From the NCBI GenBank assembly GCA_032718865.1, contig JALUTQ010000020.1, positions 62,001 through 126,000 on the forward strand: 64,000 nt of DNA. The letters run 5' to 3'. Source of the stretch: Tilletia caries (lineage: Eukaryota > Basidiomycota > Exobasidiomycetes > Tilletiales > Tilletiaceae). The notes under the pieces were generated by a model that saw only the letters and a program-made list of their open reading frames with translations, made no database searches and was not told the DNA's origin. A program made the position numbers and the translations under genes. Positions 23,678-34,038 of this stretch are shown here, piece after piece. Every line of letters starts with the position of its first letter. Within the stretch, counting starts at the first letter, position 1.

Positions 23678-26600
23678 TCACAAGTGGTGGCCATAACCCT
23701 TTGAGGTTGGATTTTCAGAGCGGAATGAAGGGTGGAACGAGTGATGGGGTGAGGGAAGTGAGATTTCCGTTCATTACGTCCGTGTATAACGATTCAGACT
23801 CACCCCATCCTTCCGACTACCCGTCCACATGGTGAGGTTCGCATTCTGGTAGGCCTCGCTGTACTTCTTGATGTAAGACACCGTTGGCATCGACGGGAAC
23901 GCTCCGTCGCAGCTGAGGGACTCCATTCCTTCGTCCTGGTAGACTCGGACGTAGTCGACGGACAGGACGCCAGGAAACTTGAGATTCTCAAAGTCAACGG
24001 GGCTGAATCCGTTGGACATTCCGACTTTGCGGAAGCGAGGAAGGGCAAAGCGAAGCCGATATGGAGTGGGGTTAGTATGAAAGTAATTGTAAGTAACAGA
24101 CTCTGATGTCGAAGTCCGAGCTTCGCGTGCGTCACTCACCATTGAAGATAACTGCGGAAGAGGAGAAGGTTAGAGGCAAAATAAACCTCGAGTGGGTTTA
24201 GTATGACAGTCATAGTACTTCGCAGACGGTGATGTCAAAGTCTGAGCTTTCCGTACGTCACTCACTGTACATCTACCAGAGTGGAAGAACATAGCTTAGC
24301 ACTCGTCCTCATCAGAGCATGTGCAAGTGTCTGATTTCCTGGACGGCAGCACTCACCGGTTCTGGTGTCACGATTCTCTGACCAATCTCGGTCGCTTTGT
24401 CGGGACCAAATGCACCTGCATCGATCCTCCAGTTCTTGTGGCCATTCTGAGTATCCGGCCGCATTGGGAAGCATCGCAGGTCAACAGTTATAAAGCGCTC
24501 CTGGACATCTGGGCAAAAAACCTGCTCCATCAACTCACGGCCTGCCAGGTTACATGAGGTATCCGATGTCGATAGTCTGTGACGGCCAGAAGAGGCTGAG
24601 TGTAAGCTTGCCGAGGCCTTCCCGTTTGAGCTGGAACTGTCATCCATGTGCCTACGGGGTATCCCTGATCGATGTATAGGCAAGACCTAATACCCAGTCA
24701 GCAATCCTTCAGCTGTATGCAAACCTTTTCTCTGAAGGAGACAACCCACATTCTACACCGTATGTCGAGTCTGGCGAGTCCGATGGAATGATTACGAAAT
24801 AGATCAGTGAGGAACGCCAGAATTCAGTCGAGCTTCTGACATGATTCTGCTCACAATTACCGCCACTATATTGGTAGCTGGAATAGGGAATAGGTTGTCA
24901 GTAGATGCCAAGCCTGCGGGTAAGGCAGCATGTGACTTACGCAGTCTGCGACGTTTGCATGATCGCAGATACGGATTGTTGATATCTGTGGAGAGAAAAG
25001 TCAGCATGTTGCGCTGCATCCAAAGGACAGGTGGGAATCGTACGCACTTATTTCCCACGTAGCTGTGAATGGAAGAAGAGCCGTTAGTTGCTTGCAAACC
25101 ACTCGCAGACGGGATAACATGTGTCTTACCGATTCCACCTCTGGTTTGGGTTCCAGACCTGCGTGAACCCGGGTGTGGTGTTGTGGTATGCATTGAAAGG
25201 TGCGGCCTGGAAAGACACTGTACAGAACATTTACGGCCCGTCAGATCCATGCCCGGCCATTATTGTTACAATGATGATCTACTCACTGGAGCACTCCCCG
25301 ATGCCACGGGCTCTACCCTCTGTTAAAAGAAGAAGAAGAAAATCTACAGTCAGATACACGTCCTTTCTCGGTCTAGATTGAGGGGCTTACCAAGTACTGC
25401 AATACGATCATCACCAATTGCATTTCGGAGAGGCACAAGTTAGCGGGAGCGAAAAAGGTTTTTTGCGAGACATCGAAGTGGCACACTCACAATCGAGCTC
25501 AGAAGCGCCTCGTCCCATCCAGCTTCCATCCTTGTGCCTAGGTCCAGGATGGTCTGTGCTGGTCGGACAAGTGCATCGAGACAGTTTCTGACCGGGAAGA
25601 TAGCTCAGCGCTGGGCCCTGCCATTCTGGATGTGCACCAGTCTGCTCGGCCGCCCAAGGTCCTCCGGTTCCATTCGGCCCGTATGTCTGATGTGGCATGG
25701 TCCCGACATCGCAGCCTGGCGAAGGACGAAACAGACGTGAGTACTGAGCTGAGGCGCTAAGGTCCACAACATCCTGATTGGCTTTGCTCACTGTCGTAAT
25801 TGTACCTATTTCTCCGCGTTGAAAGTGCTGCACGTAAGTGACCGTGGGAGCCTGGCACATCAGGCGATGAAGTGCGCGCTTTTTGAAACTCACGGCCACA
25901 TCCCGTCATTGGTGGCACCATAGCCTGCGCGCCCAAGATTTCCCATCATCCACACCGCTATCGAAAGCGTCAAATATCAGTTTCAGTCGGGGACCTTGCC
26001 AGTCTGGTGATCTTCTCTGCTCACCAGGCCCTGCGCAGAATTGAAAAACGAAGGTCAGCGAGGTTGAGCAGCGCTACTCTGCGACATACGCGTACTGACA
26101 GTATCCTGGTACGGTGGGGGTTCCCGGCAGAATCACTGGAAGAGGAGAATTGGCTGAGCCAAGATTGCAGAGCTATTGTATCAGGTGAGATCTCGAACTC
26201 ACGTCTGGCTTCCAGATACCCTCCCTGTACGCAGAGCTTGTTCCAGGACTGCAGCATCGCGCTCTGCGGCCGGGAACCGAATTGAATCTGTGTAAACTTA
26301 GGAGAACCTCTTTTCGCCCTTTAGTAACGCTCGCTGCACTGACCTTGAAGTTAAGATTGTTGATCGGCTGCTCTGTGAAAGACTGTACGGAAGGATTAGC
26401 GCATGAAATCTATGTGTGCGTGATCCCCAGAATTAACGTTGAAACACCCACAATCCTCAGAGCACCACCTTTCGTTGTCGCGCCGAGCGGAGAGTACCAC
26501 TCGAAGTCGCCAGTTGCCCAGTCTGGAATGATCGAAAAAAGAGTAGAAGTTTGAGTGCATCAGCAAGGTCCTACACCTGCAAAATAACTCACAGTGCAGG

Positions 26601-27520
26601 TCCACAGCGGTCCAGTAAGGATCATCGCCCTCGAAAAACGTTCGCCCGTCCTCGTTGAACTCGTCGCTGAAGACAAGCTTCATCTTGCGCTTTCCGTCAC
26701 TCGAAGTCTTTGTCATCGCCGAGGCAGGAGTGTCTCGATCGATCAAGCCACGTAGCGGTGACTTCGTGACTCTTTGAAGGCTTCCGTTCCTATCGAGCAC
26801 CTTGATCCAGCTAGGACCCTCCGGCAGGGCTATGACTTTGTGGCCCCAAAGTGCATGGTTTGAACTCGTGTTGGCGTAGTAGAGCACCGGCCAGCCAAGA
26901 AACAACGTGATCACGGAAAAACAGACAACCAAAAGAAAGCCGACATTCAGAAGTCCGCGGGAATCGCAGCGCATGGAGCCGGCCCGAGGGTTCTCGGAGT
27001 CATTGACCTCATGCAGCCAGTCGTCGTCCTCGGGACCGTTGACGAAGACGGACATGTCGGGGTAATGTCCGCCGATCTGGTAGCTGGTGCCATTGATAGA
27101 AACTGAGGTGCCGTCGGACAACGGCTGCACGCCGGCCCTTGGACCGGGCCTTCCGTAGCCAGTTCCCGGAGCGACGTTGTGTCCTGGCCCATTGCCTACT
27201 TTTGAGGGCGCGGAGGTTGTCGAGATGGGGTCCGGTGTCGAGTTGGGGGCCTGTTCAAGCCCTTGCTGGCGATGTGGGCTGCTGCTGGGAGCGGTTCCGG
27301 AGCTCGGTGTCTGGGCGCGAATCTGATTGGATTCCAGAGGATGACCTTCGTGTGTGCTAGGGCTAGCTGTGTCGCTGTGATCCTGACTCTTGTTGTCGGA
27401 GGCGCTTGGATCGGCTGCTGCGTGGTCTGCTTGACCAGAGCAGGTAGTGGACTTGACCTGTCCCTCGTGCTGAGTGGAGACGGTACTGAAGCGACTGGCA
27501 CCGTTACGATGGCGAATCAT
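23678..27520 (-). CDS. Kre6/Skn1-like GH16 protein, copy C, with an extra intron
   Basis: Third copy. Exon 1 (27520-26593) begins MIRHRNGASR and holds a Pro/Ser/Gln-rich tail, the helix LLNVGFLLVVCFSVITLFLGW and DEFNEDGR. The 6-nt exons are at 26025-26030 and 25391-25396 (catalytic ELDLLE). Copy C differs from its sisters in the region encoding MYIIFNVGMS. After the 7-nt exon ATGTACA (24272-24266) there is an intron (24265-24152), then a 12-nt exon TTATCTTCAATG (24151-24140), then a second intron (24139-24025), then the exon that is continuous in copies A, B and D. The two introns resemble each other. The last exon (23698-23678) encodes GYGHHL and TGA. No frame break was seen. About 690 residues, 23 exons. 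Confidence 0.87.
24025..24265 (-). repeat. Duplicated intron pair in GH16 copy C
   Basis: Introns 24265-24152 (114 nt) and 24139-24025 (115 nt) flank a 12-nt exon and align along their whole length. Both start GTGAGTGACG, share AAGCTC-GACTT-GACATCA, a branch region ATACTAA(A/C)CCCACT, and end in TTCCGCA-AG. The corresponding single introns of copies A, B and D are more like one another than like these. This indicates that one intron is a copy of its neighbour. Confidence 0.8.
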
Positions 27521-28815
27521 GTCTACAGCGTCCCGTTCGCGGTTTGTAGAGATGTTATCAGCGTTGAGGGAGGCTGCTCTCAGTGAATGGTCGAGGCGCG
27601 ATCGTATGTGCTGGCTAAGCTCCGTACTTGAATTCAAGAAGAGGGGGCCTTAACGAGCTGTTCCGCCCTCTCTCCTTTGACGGTTCTTGAAAGGCAGGCA
27701 GTGGTCTGAATCTGTGCGCTTCGAGACGCTTTGCATCTGGAACTGTTGGGGAATAGACTGGGGCCGCCCTGTCACGGATGCCATGGCTGTAACGCACCAT
27801 GCCCGGTCAGATGCGGGAAAGTAAGGAAGGAAGAGAAATGAGGGAAGCGGGAGGCAGGCAAGTGCAGAGATACCAGGATCGAGCGGAAGTGGGGAGCAGA
27901 AAATCAGCAGGATCACGAAGGGCATGATGGAGGCATTGTGAAGTCTGTACGACCGGCGCACACGAGAGGAAGTTCAGATGTAGCGCAAGGCCCGGAAAAA
28001 GCATTAGCACGTGTGTCGGCCAGGCTGTACCTGGGTTTGTTACGGTTTCATCTCAAACATTCGGTCAACAGAGGACGTGAGATATTTCGTCCGCGTCACT
28101 ACTTACCTTAATGCCTGAACAATCGTAACTACTCTGGGGGTGTGCTGTGACACGCTGAGATGTCCTCTGTGGCTTGCTGGTACCCGTGGCACCAGGATCG
28201 ACGTGACAGACCGCTCTCCTCCTTGATGTGGGTGGGGTGCGAGCTGTTCCAGAGATGGAGAGTGGGATGAAAGAGGATACGTGATACGAGGTGAGAAAGC
28301 CAAGTCAAGGTCGTGCAGCTCGCGAATGCAAGAACTGCAGCTGGAAGCTTAGATGTGAAATGTGAAAGTTTCGGATGAGGGGTTTCACAAGTTACATATC
28401 TAATTTTGATCATGCGATCATGCCGATCTATGTGTGTATGTCTCGTGCTGATGGGACTATGGGAGGTAGCAGGAAGGGGAAGGAAAGAATAAAGGAAGGT
28501 AGTGTTTTGGGATAGCGACAGAGCAATAGAAGGGGATAGGAGAGACGCAAACTTGGTCCTGCTTCGCTGTGCGCAGGTCACTTAGGAAGCCAAGTCAAGT
28601 TCGCAGAACAAGGAGCGAATTTGCTGCGAAATGTCCTTGTCCGTCGTCGTGTTGTCGAAGTAAAGAAGGGTGGGCTGGTTGAGCTCATGAGCACTCTCCC
28701 TTAATCGCATTTCCGGGGCTGTAGAAAGAGATTTCAAGATGAAAAGGGAACAAGATCAGCAACACTTCGAATGGCTTAAAGGCAGCAAAAGTGCGGGTGG
28801 GAAGCAGTAGTCCAC
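27521..28815. other. Intergenic spacer between GH16 copies C and D
   Basis: Promoter side of copy C and 3' flank of copy D. A block near 28670-28740 (gagcactctccc, ttaatcgcattt, ggggctgt) is a diverged version of the flank repeat beyond copies B and C. No gene is supported. The stretch around 28400-28440 is locally AT-rich. Confidence 0.5.
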
Positions 28816-31800
28816 TCACAATACTTTGCCGTAAGCCTTTGAGGTTATGTTATCGACCGAGATGAAAAGCGAAAGTGAGAGGAACGAGAGAAATGAGAAT
28901 TGCGTCCGAAACATTCTGGCCCAACACTTGCGATGCGTTTCAGACTCACCCCAGCTTCCCGCTTCCCTTTCCAAGTGGTGAGGTTCGCGTTCCAATAAGC
29001 CTCCGCGTGCTTTTCAATGTACGCTACCGTAGGCATCTCCGGGAACGCTCCGTCGCAGCTGAGGGACTCCATTCCTTCGTCCTGATAAATCCGGACGTAG
29101 TCGATGGACATGACGCCAGGAAATTGGATCTTTTTCCAGTCGACGAAAGTGAAGGCACCAGATATCCCAAGATTGAAGATGACTGCGGAAGGGAGAAAGA
29201 GGCCCAAAAATGAGATCCTTTGTGAGCCGTTTGCGAGCAAGCGGCCGCAGCTGGCAAGCGGCAACTTGACAGTCCGGCCTTCTTGACGGCACTTTCACTC
29301 ACTGTACATCTGTGAAGAAGCAATCCAAACAAGTGATCACTTCAGCGTTCAAAATCGTTCCAGTAGCGCAAGTAGCCGATCTCCTGAACAGGCGGCAACT
29401 CACCGGTTCCGGAGGCACGAGCCTTTGGCCAACTTCCGTTAATTTGTCAGGGCCTAGAGCGCCTGCATTCAGCCTCCAGCTCTTCTCGCCAGCCTAAGCA
29501 CCCAACAATCATTGAAACAGGTTGCAAGTCAGTGATGATAACTTGGACACCTAAGCAGAGGACGAAGCTGTGATAACTCACAGTCATCCAGGTGACGTAG
29601 GGATCCACGTCGCGGTAGTCTGTCAGGGATAAGAAATACATGTAAGTGGACAAGTATGCGCGGCGTTTTTCACTTGTGCAAGAATCATATGTCCGGTCAC
29701 GTACGAGGTACCCCTAAGCCAGAATGATAACGAGAACCAAGGTCAGCCAGCAATCCTAATGATCACTCGAATGTTTCTGATGACGAGACAACTCACATTC
29801 TACACCGTATGTCGAGACTAACGGGCCGTTTGGAAAGCAACGTTTGGAAAGCTCAGTGAAAGAAAAGGACAATCAACACAAGATTGCTATCATTAGCTCT
29901 GCTCACAATCGCCACCACTGAGCTGATAGCTGCAGAAAAAGCCCAGGCTGTCAGAAAAAGAACATCGGCAAGAAAGATCACGACTTACGCGTTTTGAGGT
30001 GTCCTGATGATTGCAGATACAGCTTGCTGGTATCTTTAGGAGATAATAGTGTCATTATGTCGCATTGGATCTGAAGGACAGTCGGCGTTGATACGTACAC
30101 TCCTCCCACATAGCTGGAAATTGAAGAATAGATATTAGCAGGCTGCGAGAGTGGTTGGAGACGGGAAACTACATTGATGATGGAAGCACGTACACGTTCA
30201 TTGTGTCTTCTTTATGGTAGACTTCTGTGAACCCGGGCGTAATGTTCTGGCCCGAATTGTAGGGTGCTGCCTGTAAGGACACTGCAAGCCATGATAAAGT
30301 CTGTCAGACACGTACTCCTTCGCTGATGCCACTATCATGATCTACTCACTGGAGTTCCGCCCAAGTCCGTTGGATGTGCCCTCTGGAACCGTCTATAGTA
30401 AGCTCATGCGTCCTCGACGGCGGAGAGTGTGAAAGGACTTACCAAGTACTGCAGCACAGTCATGACAATCCAGAATTTCGTGAGGCACAAGTCAGTGGGA
30501 GCGGAAGTGAGCGCTTTGGCCCTCGAGAAAATATACTCACAGTCTAGCTCCGATGCTCCTCGCCCCATCCAGCTCCCGTCCTCATGTTTGGGTCCAGGAT
30601 GGTCTGTACTGGCCGCGCAGGTGCATCGCGACAATTTCTGACCGGGATGGATGCTTACTCCGGGACCGTGCGAATCCGGATATGTGGCAGTCACCTCGGC
30701 CGCCAGTGGTCCGCCAGTTCCGTTCGCCAGATACGTCTGATTTGGCATGGTCCCGACATCGCAAGCTAGTGAGGTGGGAACAAAATGCGTGAGTTTTGGG
30801 CTGAGGTTGACATGTCACTCTGGCCTTTGCGCTCACTGTCGTAATTATAGCTGTATTGTGTTCAGAAGTGCGCGTCAGTGACCATTGAGCGTCTTGCGGA
30901 GCAACGCCATCCTGAAAGGCACTCACGGCCACATCCCTTCATTCGTGGCACCATAGCCTGCGCGCCCCAGATTTCCCATCGTCCACACCGCTATCAAAAG
31001 TATCGAATGTCAGTTTCAGTCGAGGACCTTGCCAGTCTGGCGATCTTCTCTGCTCACCAGGCCCTGTGTAAATCAAAACATATCAGCGAGGTTCAGTAGC
31101 GTTACAGTGGGATATGTGCATACTCACAGTATCCAGGTACAGTGGGGTCTCCCGGTAGCATCACTGCAAGAGGAGAGAATTTACTGAGCTAAGATTGCAG
31201 AGGCAACGAAATGGTAGCTGGGATCTCAAACTTACCGCTGACTTCCAGATACCCTCCCTGTACGCAGAGCTTGTTCCAAGACTGCAGCATCGCGCTCTGC
31301 GGACGGAGGAACGTAAAGGATTGAGCTTAGCGTGAGAGAATGACGATCCCCTTCCGTATCAAAGCCCGCTTCACTAACCTTGAAGTTAAGATTGTTCATC
31401 GGCTGCTCTGTGAGAGACTGCGCGGAAGGGTTAGCGTATCAGAGATGAAGCGCGAACGTTTGAAGCAATCCAACACTCACAATTTGCAAGGAACCGTCCT
31501 TCGTTGTCGCGCCGAGGGGGGTGTACCACTCATAGTCGCTCGTGCCCCAGTCTTGGAGAATCAGGAAGCAGACAATCGTGTGAGTGGGGTCAGCAAGATG
31601 CCAGGGAGCCTTCACCTGCAAAAGAACTTACAGTTCAGGTCCACAGCGGTCCAGTAAGGATCATCGCCCTCGAAAAACGTTCGCCCGTCCTCGTTGAACT
31701 CGTCGCTGAAGACAAGCTTCATCTTGCGCTGTCCATCGCTCGACATTTTGGTCTTCGCCGAATCGGGCGTGTCTCGATCGATTAAGCCACGCAAGGGTGA

Positions 31801-32796
31801 CTTCGTTACCCTTTGAGGGTTGCCATTGTTATCGAGCACGTTGATCCAAGTAGGTCCCAGCGGAAGGGGTGCCACATCTGAAGTGCGCCAGAGCGAGAAA
31901 CCCGTGACCTTGTTGACGTAGGTGAGCACCGGCCAGCCGGCGAACAGCATAAGCAGGGCACACCCTAGAAGGGCTAAAAAGCCGACATTGAGGAGGCCAC
32001 GAACCGTGAAGCACATATAACTGACCCGAAGATCGCCAGGTCCGCGGACGTCGTGCAACCAATCATCGTCCTCAGGTTTGTCGAGGAAGACGGACACGTC
32101 GGGGTAATGTCCACCAATCTTGTAATCGGCACCATCCACGGTCGCAGAATTGTTCTGGGACAGCGGTCGTAGCCCAGACCTGGAGCCGAGCCCGCCGTAG
32201 CCAGCTCCCTGAGGAACGTTGAGGAAGCCCCGACGTGGCAAAGGTTCGTTCGAGGCGTTGAGTCCGATCTCCCGGAAGGCGTGCGAGAACGACGACGTAG
32301 TCGAAGCGGGATTGAGCGCCGTACTACGTCCCTGTTGGAAGTGGTTGCTGCTGCTGGATGGAATGTGTCCCGAGCTGGATGGCGGATCTCGGAGCTGAAT
32401 GCGGCCCAGAGGATGATCCTCGGAGCTTCCTGCGGGGCTGAAGAACTGGCCGTTGTCGTTGTCGGGGCTCAGTTGTGTGGGAACTTGGTCCCCTTGAGCA
32501 AAGTAAGGATTGTGGCTGCCTTGTTGCTCATGATCCGCGGACACGGGACTGTCAGAGCGACTGGCTCCATCACGATATCCTAACATGGCTGTAGAGTCTT
32601 GGTTGCTCGAGTGCGTTGGTGATGGTGGAGCGAGATGGGCACTGGAGGTTGAGAGGCGACGGGAGGTGCAGATTGAGCTCCGTGGCGAATGCGCAGGTGA
32701 AGTGGTTGTCAGAAAAGGATTGAAGATGGTTTCGTGGTTGAAAGGATATCCGCTCTCCCGATCTTGATGCTGATTTGAACCTTTTTGCTCGTTCAT
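28816..32796 (-). CDS. Kre6/Skn1-like GH16 protein, copy D, 22 exons
   Basis: Fully resolved copy, 769 residues. Exons: 32796-31632, 31551-31481, 31417-31379, 31296-31236, 31163-31128, 31063-31058, 30990-30927, 30850-30837, 30765-30541, 30448-30443, 30382-30350, 30281-30194, 30113-30099, 30033-29989, 29929-29907, 29817-29797, 29713-29705, 29619-29582, 29493-29404, 29309-29303, 29182-28950, 28836-28816. Residues 1-267 are a cytoplasmic Ser-rich tail and about 268-294 a membrane helix. The lumenal GH16-like domain follows: DEFNEDGR, QSWNKLC, VPGYWPAVWTMGN, then ELDLLEGT with the catalytic ExDxxE, then SLQAAPYN, NVYVGGVYQQAVSA and PGVMSIDYVRIYQ. Alternative start 32586 (MLGYRDGASR) aligns with the other copies. 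Most divergent copy, likely the oldest branch. Function inferred: beta-1,6-glucan synthesis. Confidence 0.9.
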
Positions 32797-34038
32797 GACA
32801 ACGCCCCAAAAGCAAGAGACCGGACGGGATCTGTGCGCTCGAGGAGAGACGCTTGTTGTACCTTGCAACCGGGTCGAAAGGAATAAAGTGGGCTATGCGC
32901 AGGGATCGGTTGTGTCTGTGACAGGCTTGCGAGGCTTTAAGCTGGCAGAAAAAGGGAGACCAGAGCAAGAGAAGCGCAAGAAGGCAGATGAGGCAGGATA
33001 CAGGGAGGGGAAGGATCGCGGATCGAGGGGGGCTGGGAAGGAAAATCAAGGTCAGAAGCCCTGCGACCCTGTCAAATGCAGGGCAGGGCACAGCGTATTG
33101 CGCCCCGGGTAGGTCGTCTCATCTTGCCCAGGTCTCGCCGTTCACCGTTCACCGTTCACGGCGCCACCACATATGAGATGTCAGCGCGTCACTCGCCTTA
33201 TTTCGTTCATCGTTCCGCGCCTCGAAATTCTTCGAACCCGGAGTGTGAACACTGTGATTGAGGGTGCGTTCCCTTGAATGACTTGACAGTTGACTGGCAT
33301 CGCCGACAGAGCGAAGGCCATGGACGTGTACATAACTCTTGTAAGCCCAAAATGGAAGGTCTGGTTATGTGCGCGTGATACGCTTTTGAGCATAGACAGA
33401 TCCCGGCTCCTGGTGCTGAAAAAGGGCTCGGAGATCAAGCGGTGCCTGGCCTGTGCGCTGTGGAGAGCAAAACAAAGAAGATGAAGATGAGATGAGCAAG
33501 TCAGAGCGTTAGAGCCGGGTAATGTAACGTTCCTGCGATGGACGTGGGCGCGTGGACGCGTGGACCGCGGACGTGTTCACAACAAGATACGAAATCGAGG
33601 AACGGACCCACTGGCGACAAAGCGTCAGCTCGTCTGGCCCTCCAGCTCCATTCGAATCGAGCCTTTGCGTGGGATGGTGTCTTATAGAAAGAAGTTTGTA
33701 CAGCAGACGAGTAGAAGAAGGCAGTGATGGTGAGTGGAGACTGGAGAGACGACCGACAGGCCAGGAGTCAAGCTGGTTTGAGACGGGTTTCCCTGTGTGA
33801 GAGTTGGTAAAGTTTGTGAAGAATGGAGGAGAAACAAAAACCTGAGAGGGGGAAATGCGCGGGCAGGTATGTGACACGGGATTCTGGGGACACAGACAGA
33901 AAGGTGAGATGCGGGCCAACCATGGGGGGGCAGGGGGTGTTCGTTAGATGTAAGTGTGTAAAGAGGGAGAGAGAGAGGGAGAAATGTGGGTGTGTGGATT
34001 GGTCATTTTGAGGTTTGATGGACAGATATGGATAACAT
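32797..34038. other. Intergenic region upstream of copy D
   Basis: This separates the 5' end of GH16 copy D from the 3' end of aconitase. It includes a short heptamer tandem (three times gttcacc, about 33138-33159) and a GA-rich run (33960-33985). The open frame around 33510-33920 on the minus strand is Pro/Ser-rich and not supported as a gene. Confidence 0.5.

Noticed and set aside
32586..32796. Choosing 32586 as the only start of GH16 copy D
   Set aside because: It aligns with the starts of the other copies, but the frame is open with an ATG at 32796. Kept as an alternative because neither can be excluded without 5' transcript data.
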